DNA of 64,000 nt, from NCBI RefSeq assembly GCF_000376105.1, contig NZ_AQWM01000006.1, positions 86,053-150,052 of the forward strand. The letters run 5' to 3'. Position 1 is the stretch's first letter, and each line of letters opens with the position of its first letter. The DNA is from Asticcacaulis benevestitus DSM 16100 = ATCC BAA-896 (GTDB taxonomy: Bacteria > Pseudomonadota > Alphaproteobacteria > Caulobacterales > Caulobacteraceae). The notes under the pieces are model-generated. The model saw only the letters and a program-made list of their open reading frames with translations. It searched no databases and was not told where the DNA came from. Positions 25,183-34,008 of this stretch are shown here, in pieces. The translations under genes were made by a program, and so were the position numbers.

Positions 25183-25939
25183 AGAGCTCCGTCGGGCGGA
25201 TAAGAGTCGGGTTGATAACAGTCGGACGAATACGCGTCGGACGAATATGCGTCGAACGGACAGGGTATTCGAGGCGATCTGGACGCGTCTGATATCTGCG
25301 TACAGGCTTGCTATTCAGTTGGGTCAATATTTCACGGCGCATCTCGGCATATTCCGGGGTATCGGGTAACAGATCACGCAACGTGACTTGAACCTGCACC
25401 CTGTTCATCTGTCGGCCGCGCGTACGAATGGCATCGGCGCAACCGCTCACAATCCAGCTATACAAGTTCGACCGGCGGAGCAAAGCGCGCGTCCCGTCAC
25501 TCTTAACAATCATATGACCGGTACCGTATCCGGACGATTCAGCGAAGCAGGCGACGTCCATATCGATGGGATCGTCACGATCCATGCGGCTGAGCGACAC
25601 GACACGAGGCATGGACGCATAATTGATATAGCCCTCAACGCTTGGGCCATCGTCCATCGCCTGCCTGACCAGGGATGGATCAATATCAACGCCATCATGT
25701 TGCAAGCTGACGATCGTCATTTCAATGGCCTGAAGCTTTGCCGAACGTATGCGGGCGCCTATCGAAGGCGCGCCAGGCGTTACGGGGGGAAATTGCGAGT
25801 CGGTGGGCTTCACGACGGCCCCCATACCCTTTTCTCGCATCTTTTCCGATGAGGACGGAACCAGACCGACCGCAGCAATGGCGATACCAGCACCTGCGCC
25901 CAGCACGCCAAGCGCAATCCACGCATATTTAAACGGCAT
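25175..25939 (-). CDS. Membrane-anchored protein with C-terminal pentapeptide repeats
   Basis: The 254-residue protein has a single N-terminal helix (YAWIALGVLGAGAGIAIAAV) and a periplasmic part with two Cys. From about residue 226 it ends in repeated Arg-Pro-Thr units (IRPTRIRPT, INPTLIRPT) encoded by a 15-bp tandem repeat. AGGAGGGG stands before ATG 25939. I do not recognise the family. It may be an envelope protein; the repeats could bind something or be a replication-slippage product. Confidence 0.6.
   Translation of the reverse strand: MPFKYAWIALGVLGAGAGIAIAAVGLVPSSSEKMREKGMGAVVKPTDSQFPPVTPGAPSIGARIRSAKLQAIEMTIVSLQHDGVDIDPSLVRQAMDDGPSVEGYINYASMPRVVSLSRMDRDDPIDMDVACFAESSGYGTGHMIVKSDGTRALLRRSNLYSWIVSGCADAIRTRGRQMNRVQVQVTLRDLLPDTPEYAEMRREILTQLNSKPVRRYQTRPDRLEYPVRSTHIRPTRIRPTVINPTLIRPTELSR
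25185..25260. repeat. Imperfect 15-bp tandem repeat within coding sequence
   Basis: About five imperfect units of 15 bp (consensus on the plus strand near CGAATACGCGTCGGA) encode the five-residue IRPT-type units of the gene at 25175. Sequence drift between units is mostly at one or two positions. Confidence 0.75.
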
Positions 25940-26086
25940 ATCCCCTCCTGACACCTATAAGAAGATACCGTAAAAAGTTTAAGGCGAGCTTGATAATATC
26001 GGTTAACACAACCCAGAACTGTGCATTTTCTCGCGCATTCCGCGCCGAAAATCAGCTCTATGCCTCACGCGCCCTAAGCATACATC

Positions 26087-26115
26087 TTGACGGGACAGCA
26101 CTTTTTCCGCATAAG
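26087..26115 (+). promoter_or_regulatory. Promoter of the methionine operon
   Basis: TTGACG at 26087-26092 and CATAAG at 26110-26115 have a 17-base spacer. Transcription would begin around 26122, exactly at the base of the SAM riboswitch, which supports the assignment. The -10 differs from TATAAT at two positions. Confidence 0.65.
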
Positions 26116-26122
26116 CGAACCA

Positions 26123-26269
26123 CTCATCGAGACCAGCCGAGGGAAAGGCCCGACGACGCTGGGGCAACCGCTGCACATGCAGTATGGTGCCAACTCCTAC
26201 AGGGCTGCCCAAGCAGTTCGCATCTCTTCGATGCGAGTTGCGGAAAGCATAAAAGCCCTGACAGATGAG
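26123..26269 (+). ncRNA. SAM-I-class riboswitch with enlarged P4
   Basis: Conserved pieces occur in the right order: P1 5' strand CTCATC (26123-26128), GAGA, a P2 of CCAGC/GCTGG with GAGGGA and GGCCC plus GA, CAACC at the start of P3, a P3 hairpin (CTGCA/TGCAG), then GGTGCCAACTCC. P4 pairs CAGGGCT with AGCCCTG and contains two further hairpins (CTGC/GCAG and GCATC/GATGC). P1 closes with GATGAG at 26264-26269. The core binds S-adenosylmethionine. The branched P4 differs from simple SAM-I and may point to a SAM-I/IV variant. It should switch metX-metB off when SAM is high. Confidence 0.88.
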
Positions 26270-26319
26270 AGGATGACAATCCCCGTGCGAAAGTGCGGAG
26301 CGGTGTCTGCTCTCGACTG

Positions 26320-26347
26320 GTCCGGTGAGATTTTGTAGCGACCGGAC
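26320..26347 (+). promoter_or_regulatory. Expression-platform hairpin before metX
   Basis: GTCCGGT (26320-26326) pairs with ACCGGAC (26341-26347), ending five bases before ATG 26353. A competing pairing exists between GTGTC (26303-26307) and GACAC (26345-26349). No T run follows, so control is more likely at translation, by hiding the ribosome binding site region, than by termination. Which form is linked to SAM was not modelled. Confidence 0.5.
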
Positions 26348-26352
26348 ACACC

Positions 26353-27336
26353 ATGAACGTCATCAATTTCACCGCGCCCGACCTGATCGGCACCGATATC
26401 ACTGCCCCCCTGCCCGCCGATTTCCGACTGCAAAGCGGCATGAAGCTCGAACAGACGGACGTGGTGGCGCGGCTCTATGGCCCGAAGGATGCGCCCGTGG
26501 TTGTGGCCGCCGGCGGCATCTCGGCCGGTCGTGTGCTGTTCGCCAAGGAAGACGCTACCGATACCGCGCCCGGCTGGTGGGAAGGCGTCGCTGGCCCCGG
26601 CGAAGCGCTCGATCTCAACCATTATCGCGTGCTCTCCATCGAGTTCGCCCCGCGCCTGCCGGCCTCGCACATCTACACCATCACCACCCATGATCAGGCC
26701 AGGCTGGTGAAGTTGCTGCTCGACCAGATCCATGTTGATAAGATCTATAGCTTCATCGGCGCTTCTTACGGCGCCATGATCGGTCTGGCTTTCGCAGAAT
26801 TGTATCCCGATGCGGTCGAGCGCCTGTGCGTTATCTCGGCGGCGCACCGCGCGCACCCCATGGCCACCGCGTTCCGCGGGCTGCAACGCCGCCTGTTGAA
26901 ATTCGGCGCCGAAAACGGCAAGCCGGCCGAAGGGATTTCGCTGGCCCGCCAACTGGCCATGACGACCTATCGCTCAGACGCCGAATTCTCCGAGCGATTC
27001 GATGGTCCGCCGCCCGCCATCGCCGGCGACTACTATGTCGTCTGCCAGTACCTGCGCGCCCGTGGTGACGCCTATTCCGCCACGGACGTCAACCGCTGGA
27101 TCTCGATGTCAGACAGCCTCGACCGCCACCGCGTCGATCCGGCGAAGATCAAGGCCAAGGTCTTTCTCGCCGCCGTGCCGACCGACCGACTGGTGCCCTA
27201 TGGCGACATGAAGCTGCTGGCCGAAGCTCTGCACGACAGCGTCTTCATCGACTTTCCCTCACTTTATGGTCACGATGCTTTCCTAAAGGAAATCAAACTT
27301 GTGTCCGATATCGTTCGCACCTCACTAGAAGCATAA
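26353..27336 (+). CDS. metX: Homoserine O-acyltransferase, MetX-type
   Basis: The 327-residue alpha/beta hydrolase-fold protein acylates homoserine (acetyl or succinyl donor). IGASYGAMIGLAF (about residue 139) carries the nucleophile Ser in GXSXG, AVPTDRLVPYGD (about 275) the Asp, and LYGHDAFLKE (about 303) the His. The partner downstream, MetB-like, uses O-succinylhomoserine in E. coli, so succinyl transfer is plausible, but acyl donor specificity cannot be read here. It is directly behind the SAM riboswitch and two bases before metB. Confidence 0.85.
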   Translation: MNVINFTAPDLIGTDITAPLPADFRLQSGMKLEQTDVVARLYGPKDAPVVVAAGGISAGRVLFAKEDATDTAPGWWEGVAGPGEALDLNHYRVLSIEFAPRLPASHIYTITTHDQARLVKLLLDQIHVDKIYSFIGASYGAMIGLAFAELYPDAVERLCVISAAHRAHPMATAFRGLQRRLLKFGAENGKPAEGISLARQLAMTTYRSDAEFSERFDGPPPAIAGDYYVVCQYLRARGDAYSATDVNRWISMSDSLDRHRVDPAKIKAKVFLAAVPTDRLVPYGDMKLLAEALHDSVFIDFPSLYGHDAFLKEIKLVSDIVRTSLEA

Positions 27337-27337
27337 A

Positions 27338-28507
27338 ATGTCCAAAAACTATCTCAAAAACGCCAAGCTCGGCACCAAGGTCATCAATATCGGCATCGAT
27401 TCCGATCCGGCGCATGGCGCGGTCATGCCGCCGATCTATCTGACGACCAACTACACCTTCGAGGGCTTCGGCAAGAAGCGTTCCTACGACTATGCCCGCT
27501 CCGGCAATCCGACGCGCGAAATCATCGCTGAGGTTATCGCCGAGCTGGAAGGCGGCGTTGGGGCGGTCATGGTGGCTTCAGGATTAGCGGCGCTCGATCT
27601 GCTGTGGCAGGATCTGCCCGGCAATAAGCGCGTTGTCGTGCCGCACGATTGCTACGGCGGCACCCAGCGCCTGCTCAATGCCCGCGCCAAACAAGGCCTG
27701 ATCGATCTGGTCTATGTTGATCAGGGCGATGACGCCGCTATCGAAGCTGCCCTTTCCGAGCCGACCGCCCTGCTCCTGCTGGAAACGCCGTCCAACCCCC
27801 TGATGCGCCTGATCGATTTAGAGAAGCTGATCGCGCTGGGCCACAAGTGCGGGGCGAAGGTGGCGGTCGATAACACCTTCCTGTCGCCCGCCCTGCAAAA
27901 CCCGATCAAGTTCGGTGCTGATTTCGTTGTCCATTCGACGACCAAATATATCAACGGCCATTCCGATGTCATCGGCGGCGCGCTCGTCTGCACTACCCCA
28001 GAAGACGTCACCACCTATCGCTGGTGGGCCAACTGCGTCGGCGCCACGGCCGCGCCGTTCGACAGCTACATGACCCTGCGCGGCGTCCGCACCCTGTTCG
28101 TCCGCATCCGCCAGCAGCAACAATCGGCGCAGGCGATCGCCGAATATCTGGCCGGTCATGCCAAGGTCAAAGCCGTCCATTATCCCGGCCTGCCGTCGCA
28201 TCCCCAACACGAACTGTCCAAAAAGCAACAGGCCGGCCCCGGCGCCATGATGAGCTTTGAACTGGCTGGCGGTGTCGAAGCCGTGAAACAGTTGTTCGAT
28301 GTCATCGAGCTGTTCTCCTTGGCCGAATCGCTCGGCGGTATCGAAAGCCTGATCGTGCATCCGGCATCGATGACCCACGCCGCCATGTCGCCGGCCGCCC
28401 TGGCGACCGCCGGCATTACCGACGGTCTCCTGCGTCTCAGCATTGGTCTGGAAGATTCCGAAGACCTGATCGCTGCCCTCGATCGCGGGCTGGCGCAAAT
28501 CGCCTGA
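27338..28507 (+). CDS. metB: Cystathionine gamma-synthase MetB
   Basis: This PLP enzyme condenses O-acylhomoserine with cysteine to cystathionine. The 389 residues follow E. coli MetB closely: YDYARSGNPTREII, PHDCYGGTQRLL, VDNTFLSPALQNPI, HSTTKYINGHSDVIGG with the PLP Lys in the Ser-Thr-Thr-Lys motif, and SLGGIESLIVHPASMTHA. The HDCYGG element distinguishes MetB-type from many sulfhydrylases. It starts one base after the metX stop and shares the riboswitch. Confidence 0.9.
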   Translation: MSKNYLKNAKLGTKVINIGIDSDPAHGAVMPPIYLTTNYTFEGFGKKRSYDYARSGNPTREIIAEVIAELEGGVGAVMVASGLAALDLLWQDLPGNKRVVVPHDCYGGTQRLLNARAKQGLIDLVYVDQGDDAAIEAALSEPTALLLLETPSNPLMRLIDLEKLIALGHKCGAKVAVDNTFLSPALQNPIKFGADFVVHSTTKYINGHSDVIGGALVCTTPEDVTTYRWWANCVGATAAPFDSYMTLRGVRTLFVRIRQQQQSAQAIAEYLAGHAKVKAVHYPGLPSHPQHELSKKQQAGPGAMMSFELAGGVEAVKQLFDVIELFSLAESLGGIESLIVHPASMTHAAMSPAALATAGITDGLLRLSIGLEDSEDLIAALDRGLAQIA

Positions 28508-28542
28508 TTGTCATAGACTTCCCTCAAACAAGGGAAACGCAC

Positions 28543-29418
28543 ATGACCAAAATGACACGCAGAATGGCGCTGCTGGCGGCCGGTATCACCGCCGCCGCCA
28601 GTGTGGCGCCCGCCAGCGCGAAGACCGACATAAAGGCGGCGCTGCGCCCCTTCGCCTGCAATCTCGACACCTGGTATAATGACGTGCCGTTCAACGAACG
28701 CTTTGCGCGTGCGGCGGCGGATGGATTTATCAATGTTGAGTTCTGGCCGGTGCGGCGCGAAGGTCTGGACGCGCGCAAGGCCCGCGCCCTGCTCGATGCC
28801 AACGGTCTGACGCTGACGCAATACGCACCGACCGCCCCCAATTTTTCGGACCCGGGGCAGCACGACGCCCTGCTGGACATGATCCGCCAGGCCATCAGCG
28901 ATTCCGCCATCATGGGCAATAAGCAGATCACACTCGTCGGGCACCACATCGTGGACGGTATGCCCCGCGAGGCCATGCTGGCTGGCTATACCGCAGGCCT
29001 GATGCGCATTGCGCCCCTGCTGGAACAGGCCGGCCTGATGGCGCTGGTCGAGCCGTTCAATACGGTCAATCATCTGGGGCATCTGCTCAACGGTTCGCGC
29101 CCGGCCACCGCCATGCTGCGCGCCGTCCATTCGCCGATGATCAAGCTGCAATGGGATTTTTATCATATGCAGCTCGAAGACGGCGACCTGATCGAAAAGT
29201 TCACCGCCGGCATCGATCAGGTTGGCTATGTTCAGTTGGGCGATGTGCCTGGCCGCCATCAACCCGGCACCGGCGAGGTCAACCATGTCAACCTGCTGAA
29301 AGCCATCCGTGCGGCGGGCTACAAAGACCCGATGGGGCTGGAATATTATCCGCTCGACAATGACCACGGCCGCGCCGTCCGCGATGCCGTGGCCCTGTCG
29401 TTAGCGGCTAATCTTTAG
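28543..29418 (+). CDS. Exported hydroxypyruvate isomerase-like TIM-barrel protein
   Basis: The 291-residue protein carries a Tat-type signal (TRRMALLAAGITAAASVAPA) and an AP-endonuclease-2/xylose-isomerase-like barrel: INVEFWPVRR, VEPFNTVNH, LQWDFYHMQLEDGDLIEKF, VQLGDVPGRHQPGTGEVN and GLEYYPLDND. These are the metal-binding strands of the Hyi family, which isomerises hydroxypyruvate and tartronate semialdehyde. A secreted version suggests sugar-derivative metabolism in the periplasm. It follows metB by 35 bases and might be cotranscribed, but ties to methionine are unlikely. Confidence 0.8.
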   Translation: MTKMTRRMALLAAGITAAASVAPASAKTDIKAALRPFACNLDTWYNDVPFNERFARAAADGFINVEFWPVRREGLDARKARALLDANGLTLTQYAPTAPNFSDPGQHDALLDMIRQAISDSAIMGNKQITLVGHHIVDGMPREAMLAGYTAGLMRIAPLLEQAGLMALVEPFNTVNHLGHLLNGSRPATAMLRAVHSPMIKLQWDFYHMQLEDGDLIEKFTAGIDQVGYVQLGDVPGRHQPGTGEVNHVNLLKAIRAAGYKDPMGLEYYPLDNDHGRAVRDAVALSLAANL

Positions 29419-29840
29419 ATACGCGACAGCTTGACGTCAATATTGCCGCGCGTCGCGTTCGAGTATGGGCAGACCATGTGGGCGTCGGCAATCAGCTTGT
29501 CGGCGACGTCAGGCGCCAGGCCCGGCAGCGACACCTTCAGTTCCACCGCGATGCTGAAGCCGTGTAAAATCTTACCGATCGAAACGCTCGATTCGATGCT
29601 GGTATCGGCCGGCACAGCGATCTTCTGACCGGCGCCCACCGCCTTGAGCGCGCCAATGAAACAGGCGGCATAGCCCATAGCGAACAGTTCTTCCGGATTG
29701 GTGCCCTCGCCGCCGGCGCCGCCCAGTTCCCGCGGTGTCGAAAGCTTCAGGTTCTGGTTGCCCGAAGTGGCGGTGCCTTCGCGGCCGCCGGTGGCCTTGC
29801 CGTGTGCGGTGTAGATCGGGGTGATAGTTTCGATGGTCAT
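29415..29840 (-). CDS. ohr: Organic hydroperoxide resistance protein Ohr
   Basis: The 141-residue OsmC/Ohr-fold peroxidase reduces organic hydroperoxides with a two-Cys mechanism. TAHGKATGGREGTATSGNQN, then NPEELFAMGYAACFIGAL with the first Cys at about residue 60 and VCPYSNATRGNIDV with the second, are diagnostic for Ohr rather than OsmC. It is divergent from a MarR regulator, the standard ohr/ohrR arrangement. The 3' end overlaps the preceding gene by four bases. Confidence 0.95.
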   Translation of the reverse strand: MTIETITPIYTAHGKATGGREGTATSGNQNLKLSTPRELGGAGGEGTNPEELFAMGYAACFIGALKAVGAGQKIAVPADTSIESSVSIGKILHGFSIAVELKVSLPGLAPDVADKLIADAHMVCPYSNATRGNIDVKLSRI

Positions 29841-29869
29841 GATCAGTCTCCTTGATAAATTTCAATAAC

Positions 29870-29912
29870 GCACAATTATATTGCACACAATTTGATGTCA
29901 AGAAGATTGTGC
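29870..29912. promoter_or_regulatory. Candidate OhrR operator
   Basis: The spacer between ohr and ohrR contains GCACAAT at 29870-29876 and its inverse ATTGTGC at 29906-29912, plus a further GCACACAATT copy at 29883. Such AT-rich dyads overlap OhrR-controlled promoters. The exact half-sites are a guess. Confidence 0.5.
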
Positions 29913-29943
29913 GCTATCTTTCTCAAAATTTTGCGAGTCACCC

Positions 29944-30387
29944 ATGCCCGATACCTCCCCACCCGAACTCAAGCTCGAAACCCAGCTCTGCTTCTCCGTT
30001 TATTCGGCGGCGCACGCCTTTGCGCAGGCCTATAAACAGCACCTGGAGCCGATGGGCCTGACCTATCCGCAATATCTCGTCATGCTGCTGCTGTGGGATC
30101 AGGATGGTCGCTCGGTCAACGCCCTGGGGCAGCCCCTGCACCTCGATTCGGGCACATTAACCCCCCTGCTCAAGCGCATGGAAAAGGCCGGCTTCGTGAC
30201 GCGCCAGCGCGACGCCCATGATGAGCGCATCACCCGCATCTACCTGACACCACACGGAAAATCCTTACAAGACAAGGCCCGCGCCATTCCCGAAGCGCTG
30301 CTGTGCGCCTCAGGCCTAAACCTCGACAGCCTGTTCGACCTGCGCGACCAGTTAACCGAGGTCGGTCGAAGCCTACGAGAAAAATAG
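29944..30387 (+). CDS. ohrR: MarR-family regulator OhrR
   Basis: The 147-residue winged-helix repressor starts LKLETQLCFSVYSAAHAF; its Cys (about residue 18) is the peroxide-sensing position of OhrR. LTYPQYLVMLLLWDQDG, LDSGTLTPLLKRMEKAGF and RDAHDERITRIYLTPHG are the recognition helix and wing. It probably represses ohr and itself until oxidised. Placement opposite ohr supports the name. Confidence 0.92.
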   Translation: MPDTSPPELKLETQLCFSVYSAAHAFAQAYKQHLEPMGLTYPQYLVMLLLWDQDGRSVNALGQPLHLDSGTLTPLLKRMEKAGFVTRQRDAHDERITRIYLTPHGKSLQDKARAIPEALLCASGLNLDSLFDLRDQLTEVGRSLREK

Positions 30388-30503
30388 CCGTACCTTCGCG
30401 CCTCAAAAATAAGTCGGGTCCGTAGAAAGCGGCCACTTGTCAGCCACATTCAATTGTCCTACAAAACCTCCAAACCCAAAAATGGGCCTTAGGGAGATCC
30501 ACT

Positions 30504-32084
30504 ATGCACCACCGCGCCATGTCACGGACCAAATCCGTGGTCATTTCCTTGTCAGCCATGAGTTTACTGGCTTTTGGCTGGGCCCATGCCGCCACGCCGA
30601 CCTCAAAGCTGACCGTGGACACCACCAAATCCGGCGCTGTGATTGATCGCAATATCTTCGGACAATTCGCTGAACACCTCGGCACCGGTATCTATGGCGG
30701 CATATGGGTCGGCACGGATTCCAAGATCCCCAATACCAACGGCATCCGCAACGACGTCGTGACCGCGCTCAAGGCCATCAAGGTGCCGAACGTGCGCTGG
30801 CCCGGCGGTTGCTTCGCCGACGAATATCACTGGGAAAAAGGCATCGGCAAGGGCAAGCGCCCGGTCACGCTCAATTCCAACTGGGGCGGCGTGATCGAGC
30901 CCAACACCTTCGGCACCGATGAATTCATGGAATTCACCCGCCAGGTCGGCACCGAAGCCTATGTCTCGGCCAATGTCGGCTCGTCCACCCCGCAGGAAAC
31001 CGCCGAATGGCTGGAATACATGACCTCGGAAAAGGAAACGAGCCTGGCCATGGCGCGCCGCGAAAATGGCCATCCTGCCCCCTATTCGGTCGCCTTCCTT
31101 GGCATCGGCAATGAAAGCTGGGGCTGCGGCGGCAATATGACGCCCGAGCACTACACCGACGAGTACCGCCAGTTCTCAACCTACGCCAAGAACTACAATC
31201 CGGCCCAGACCGGCGACAAGCGCATGAAGAAGGTCGCTTCCGGCGCCAATGTCGACGACTACAACTGGACCGAAGTGTTCATGAAGAACAAGTCCGGCGA
31301 TGTCGATGCCCTGTCGCTGCACTACTATTCCGGCTTTGAAGCCTGGCCTCCGTACCAGCCGGCCTCGGGTTTCGATGAGACCGAATACGCCAAGGTGATC
31401 AAGACCGCGCTGCGCATGGAAGACCTGGTCAGCAAGCATTCGGCCATCATGGACAAGTACGATCCGCAGAAGAAGATCGCGCTGGCGGTCGATGAATGGG
31501 GCGCCTGGTACAAGGGCGAACCCGGCACCAATCCGGGCTTCCTCTATCAGCAAAACTCGCAACGTGACGCCATCCTGGCGGCGGTCTCGATCAACATCTT
31601 CACGCGCCATGCCGATCGCGTGCGCATGGCCAATATCGCCCAGATGATCAACGTCCTGCAGGCCATGATCCTGACCGATGGCGACAAGATGATCCTGACC
31701 CCGACCTATCATGTCTTCAAGCTGTACGTACCTTTCCAGGACGCAACGGTTATTCCCGTGACCTATGAGGCCGGCACCTATACCCGCGGCGGCATCACCC
31801 TGCCACGCGCCGACATCATCGCCGCCCGCGGCAAGGATGGTAAGGTCTACCTGTCGATCACCAATATCGACCCGACCCAGCCGCTTGAAATCGACGCTTC
31901 CGTGCTCGGCCTCAAGGCGAAAAGCGCGACCGGCGAAACCCTGACCGCGCCGAAGATCGACAGCATCAACACCTTCGATAATCCGAATGTGGTGACCACG
32001 AAGGCCTTCTCGGCCACGGCCAGGAACGGCTCGCTTATCCTGAAGGTTGCGCCGGAATCGGTGACCGTGGTGTCGCTCGATTAA
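30504..32084 (+). CDS. GH51 alpha-L-arabinofuranosidase, exported
   Basis: The 526-residue protein has a signal peptide (VVISLSAMSLLAFGWAHA) and a GH51 clan-A barrel. GQFAEHLGTGIYGGIW is the conserved N-terminal motif, RWPGGCFADEYHWEKGIG follows, GIGNESWGCGGNMTPEHY holds the acid/base Glu (about residue 205) and VDEWGAWY the nucleophile Glu (about 329). It removes arabinofuranosyl side chains from plant polysaccharides. AGGGAG precedes ATG 30504. A good terminator follows, so it is a single-gene unit. Confidence 0.93.
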   Translation: MHHRAMSRTKSVVISLSAMSLLAFGWAHAATPTSKLTVDTTKSGAVIDRNIFGQFAEHLGTGIYGGIWVGTDSKIPNTNGIRNDVVTALKAIKVPNVRWPGGCFADEYHWEKGIGKGKRPVTLNSNWGGVIEPNTFGTDEFMEFTRQVGTEAYVSANVGSSTPQETAEWLEYMTSEKETSLAMARRENGHPAPYSVAFLGIGNESWGCGGNMTPEHYTDEYRQFSTYAKNYNPAQTGDKRMKKVASGANVDDYNWTEVFMKNKSGDVDALSLHYYSGFEAWPPYQPASGFDETEYAKVIKTALRMEDLVSKHSAIMDKYDPQKKIALAVDEWGAWYKGEPGTNPGFLYQQNSQRDAILAAVSINIFTRHADRVRMANIAQMINVLQAMILTDGDKMILTPTYHVFKLYVPFQDATVIPVTYEAGTYTRGGITLPRADIIAARGKDGKVYLSITNIDPTQPLEIDASVLGLKAKSATGETLTAPKIDSINTFDNPNVVTTKAFSATARNGSLILKVAPESVTVVSLD

Positions 32085-32107
32085 GCCGTAAGCCTTGCAG
32101 ACAACAG

Positions 32108-32139
32108 AGCCCCGTCAGTTAGGCTGGCGGGGCTTTTTC
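32108..32139 (+). terminator. Rho-independent terminator after the GH51 gene
   Basis: AGCCCCGTCA pairs with TGGCGGGGCT (one G-T) around a 7-base loop and is followed by TTTTT. It lies 23 bases after the stop codon. Confidence 0.9.
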
Positions 32140-32195
32140 TATGGTCAGCGCCAAAGTTCGGAGTCATAGTCCGCACAACACATCCGGGGACTAAA

Positions 32196-33077
32196 ATGAA
32201 AAAACTATCCGTCGTTATATGGGCCGCAACTGCGCTTATGATTTTAAGCGGTTGTTCCAAACAGACGGCGACAGAAGAAAGCTATGCCGACGAAAAAATG
32301 AATGTGAATATTCAGGCCGTAGATGCCGCAGCATCGGCCCCAGTTCACTCCACTGTAACCTCTGCCCCCCCCCAATTGGCCTACGATTATGACTACGGCT
32401 TTTCCTCCGGCACCAAAGGCGTAGATGCCCTGATCAATGCCGATCAGAGCGCTTGCGCAAAAGCAGGTCAGGCGGCCTGCCAGATGATCTCAATGCGCGC
32501 CGATAATAATCCGGGCAGCGGTTTTGTGCGCAAAACCCTGGAACTGCGTGTTACGCCGGAATGGATGAAAATCTGGCAAGGCCAACTCAGTGCCAATCTG
32601 AAAAATTCAAATGCTCATATCTTTTCCCAGAATGTAACGAGCGAAGATCTCAGCCTGCAGATCGTCGATACTGACGCCCATTTGAAAAACAAGCTTGCTC
32701 TGCGTGATCGTCTACTCAACATCATCAAGAACAATCCGGGCAAGATCGGCGATCTGGTTGAGGCCGAAACCCAGTTATCGCAGGTTCAGAGCGATATTGA
32801 TTCGGCGCAATCAACACTGGCTGTGCTTCAAAAGCGCGTCGCCACCACGCACCTGACCCTCACCTACCAGAGCGAGGCCGCTGCGGCGTCACACAATACC
32901 TTCTCACCGGTTACAGACGCTTTCCGCAACATCCTCAACAACATGATGATCATGCTTGGCATCATCATCAGTGCAGCGGCCTTCCTGATACCGCTGTTGA
33001 TCGTGATTGTCCCATTGATCTGGCTGTTCGTAAAATGGTTCAGGAAGCGTAAAGCCAGCAAGATCGGAAAGGCTTAA
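32196..33077 (+). CDS. DUF4349 lipoprotein with C-terminal membrane helix
   Basis: The 293-residue protein has a lipobox (LMILSGC, Cys about 20), a Ser/Ala-rich linker, a DUF4349 core (RKTLELRVTPEWMKIW, then a coiled coil with LVEAETQLSQVQSDIDSAQS), and a C-terminal helix near 246-278 followed by a basic tail (KWFRKRKASKIGKA). Dual anchoring, lipid and helix, is typical of the family; function is unknown. It converges with the DUF1080 gene. Confidence 0.82.
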   Translation: MKKLSVVIWAATALMILSGCSKQTATEESYADEKMNVNIQAVDAAASAPVHSTVTSAPPQLAYDYDYGFSSGTKGVDALINADQSACAKAGQAACQMISMRADNNPGSGFVRKTLELRVTPEWMKIWQGQLSANLKNSNAHIFSQNVTSEDLSLQIVDTDAHLKNKLALRDRLLNIIKNNPGKIGDLVEAETQLSQVQSDIDSAQSTLAVLQKRVATTHLTLTYQSEAAAASHNTFSPVTDAFRNILNNMMIMLGIIISAAAFLIPLLIVIVPLIWLFVKWFRKRKASKIGKA

Positions 33078-33079
33078 CC

Positions 33080-33988
33080 CTACTTCACCACCTCAATCGC
33101 CGGCAGGCTGTTGATCGGCTCCAGCGTGATATTGCGGAAGAAGGTCTCGGCCCCTTCCGACTGCAACTGGATGGCGCCGTGGATCAGCGGTTCGCATGGC
33201 GCGGTGTCATTGGCCTTGTCGCACAGGCCCCAGACCTCCATCACCGGTACGCCATTGACCACATGCACCGCATGGTTGGCGAAGACGTAGAGGTCGAGCG
33301 TATTCCATTCGCCGACCGGCTTATCCGCATTGCTGTTGTTTTCGATGTTCCACAGCGCGGTGTTGCCGACCGCGCTGCCCAGCGGCGCCCCCGGCATAAA
33401 GCGCTGCTTCGGATCGATGATCGAGGGATCAATCGCCACGCTGGAGTCGACTTCCAGACCGTTACCGACCGGCACCACCATACCGACGCTTCCGGTCATG
33501 ATCTCGAACTCGACCGACCGCGACCAGGTGCCCCACACAGCGCCGGGCTTGCCGTGGGTATGATACAGGAGGCCGTTGTTCTCCGGTTCATTGAGGCGCG
33601 GCGCATGGCGTTTGCCGCTCCACTTGTATTCCAGGCGCAGGTGATAGTTCTTGAAATCGCCCTTATGGACAAGGCTACCCCAGGTTTCACCGCTCACCCG
33701 CAAGGCAGGCGCGCCGTCTTCGTTCACCACCGTGAAGATCGACCCTACGCCACCCGGCCCGATCGGTTTGTCGTCACCGGCATTATAAGTGCGCGACGGA
33801 TCGGGATAGCCCAGCCAGCCGGTCCAGTCGTTGAGATCCTTGCCATTGAATATCGACACCGCCGGCCCTGTAGCCTTTGGAATGTTCTTCAAAACAAGCG
33901 TTTGCGGCTTGAAGACGGGCGCTTCCGCATGGGCGGCGGAGACGGCGAACACCGCGCAGGCGGCGGCGATAAGGCTGGCTTTGAACAT
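33080..33988 (-). CDS. DUF1080 (3-keto-disaccharide hydrolase-like) exported protein
   Basis: The 302-residue protein has a signal peptide (MFKASLIAAACAVFAVSAAH) and a concanavalin-like DUF1080 domain: SIFNGKDLNDWTGW, FKNYHLRLEYKWSGKRHAPR, NNGLLYHTHG, SVEFEIMTG and GAIQLQSEGAETFFRNITLE. Members bind or cleave 3-keto sugars after oxidation. The neighbours (PhzF, GH51) do not fix the substrate. ATG 33988 gives the natural signal start. Confidence 0.85.
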   Translation of the reverse strand: MFKASLIAAACAVFAVSAAHAEAPVFKPQTLVLKNIPKATGPAVSIFNGKDLNDWTGWLGYPDPSRTYNAGDDKPIGPGGVGSIFTVVNEDGAPALRVSGETWGSLVHKGDFKNYHLRLEYKWSGKRHAPRLNEPENNGLLYHTHGKPGAVWGTWSRSVEFEIMTGSVGMVVPVGNGLEVDSSVAIDPSIIDPKQRFMPGAPLGSAVGNTALWNIENNSNADKPVGEWNTLDLYVFANHAVHVVNGVPVMEVWGLCDKANDTAPCEPLIHGAIQLQSEGAETFFRNITLEPINSLPAIEVVK

Positions 33989-34008
33989 GGATCTTCCCGA
34001 ATATATTC

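Noticed and set aside
25185..25260. Minisatellite or CRISPR
   Set aside because: Units are contiguous 15-bp coding repeats in frame with the protein, with no spacers.
26087..26338. 83-codon plus-strand frame upstream of metX
   Set aside because: It lies over the promoter, riboswitch and platform; it begins with TTG in the -35 box and has no protein features.
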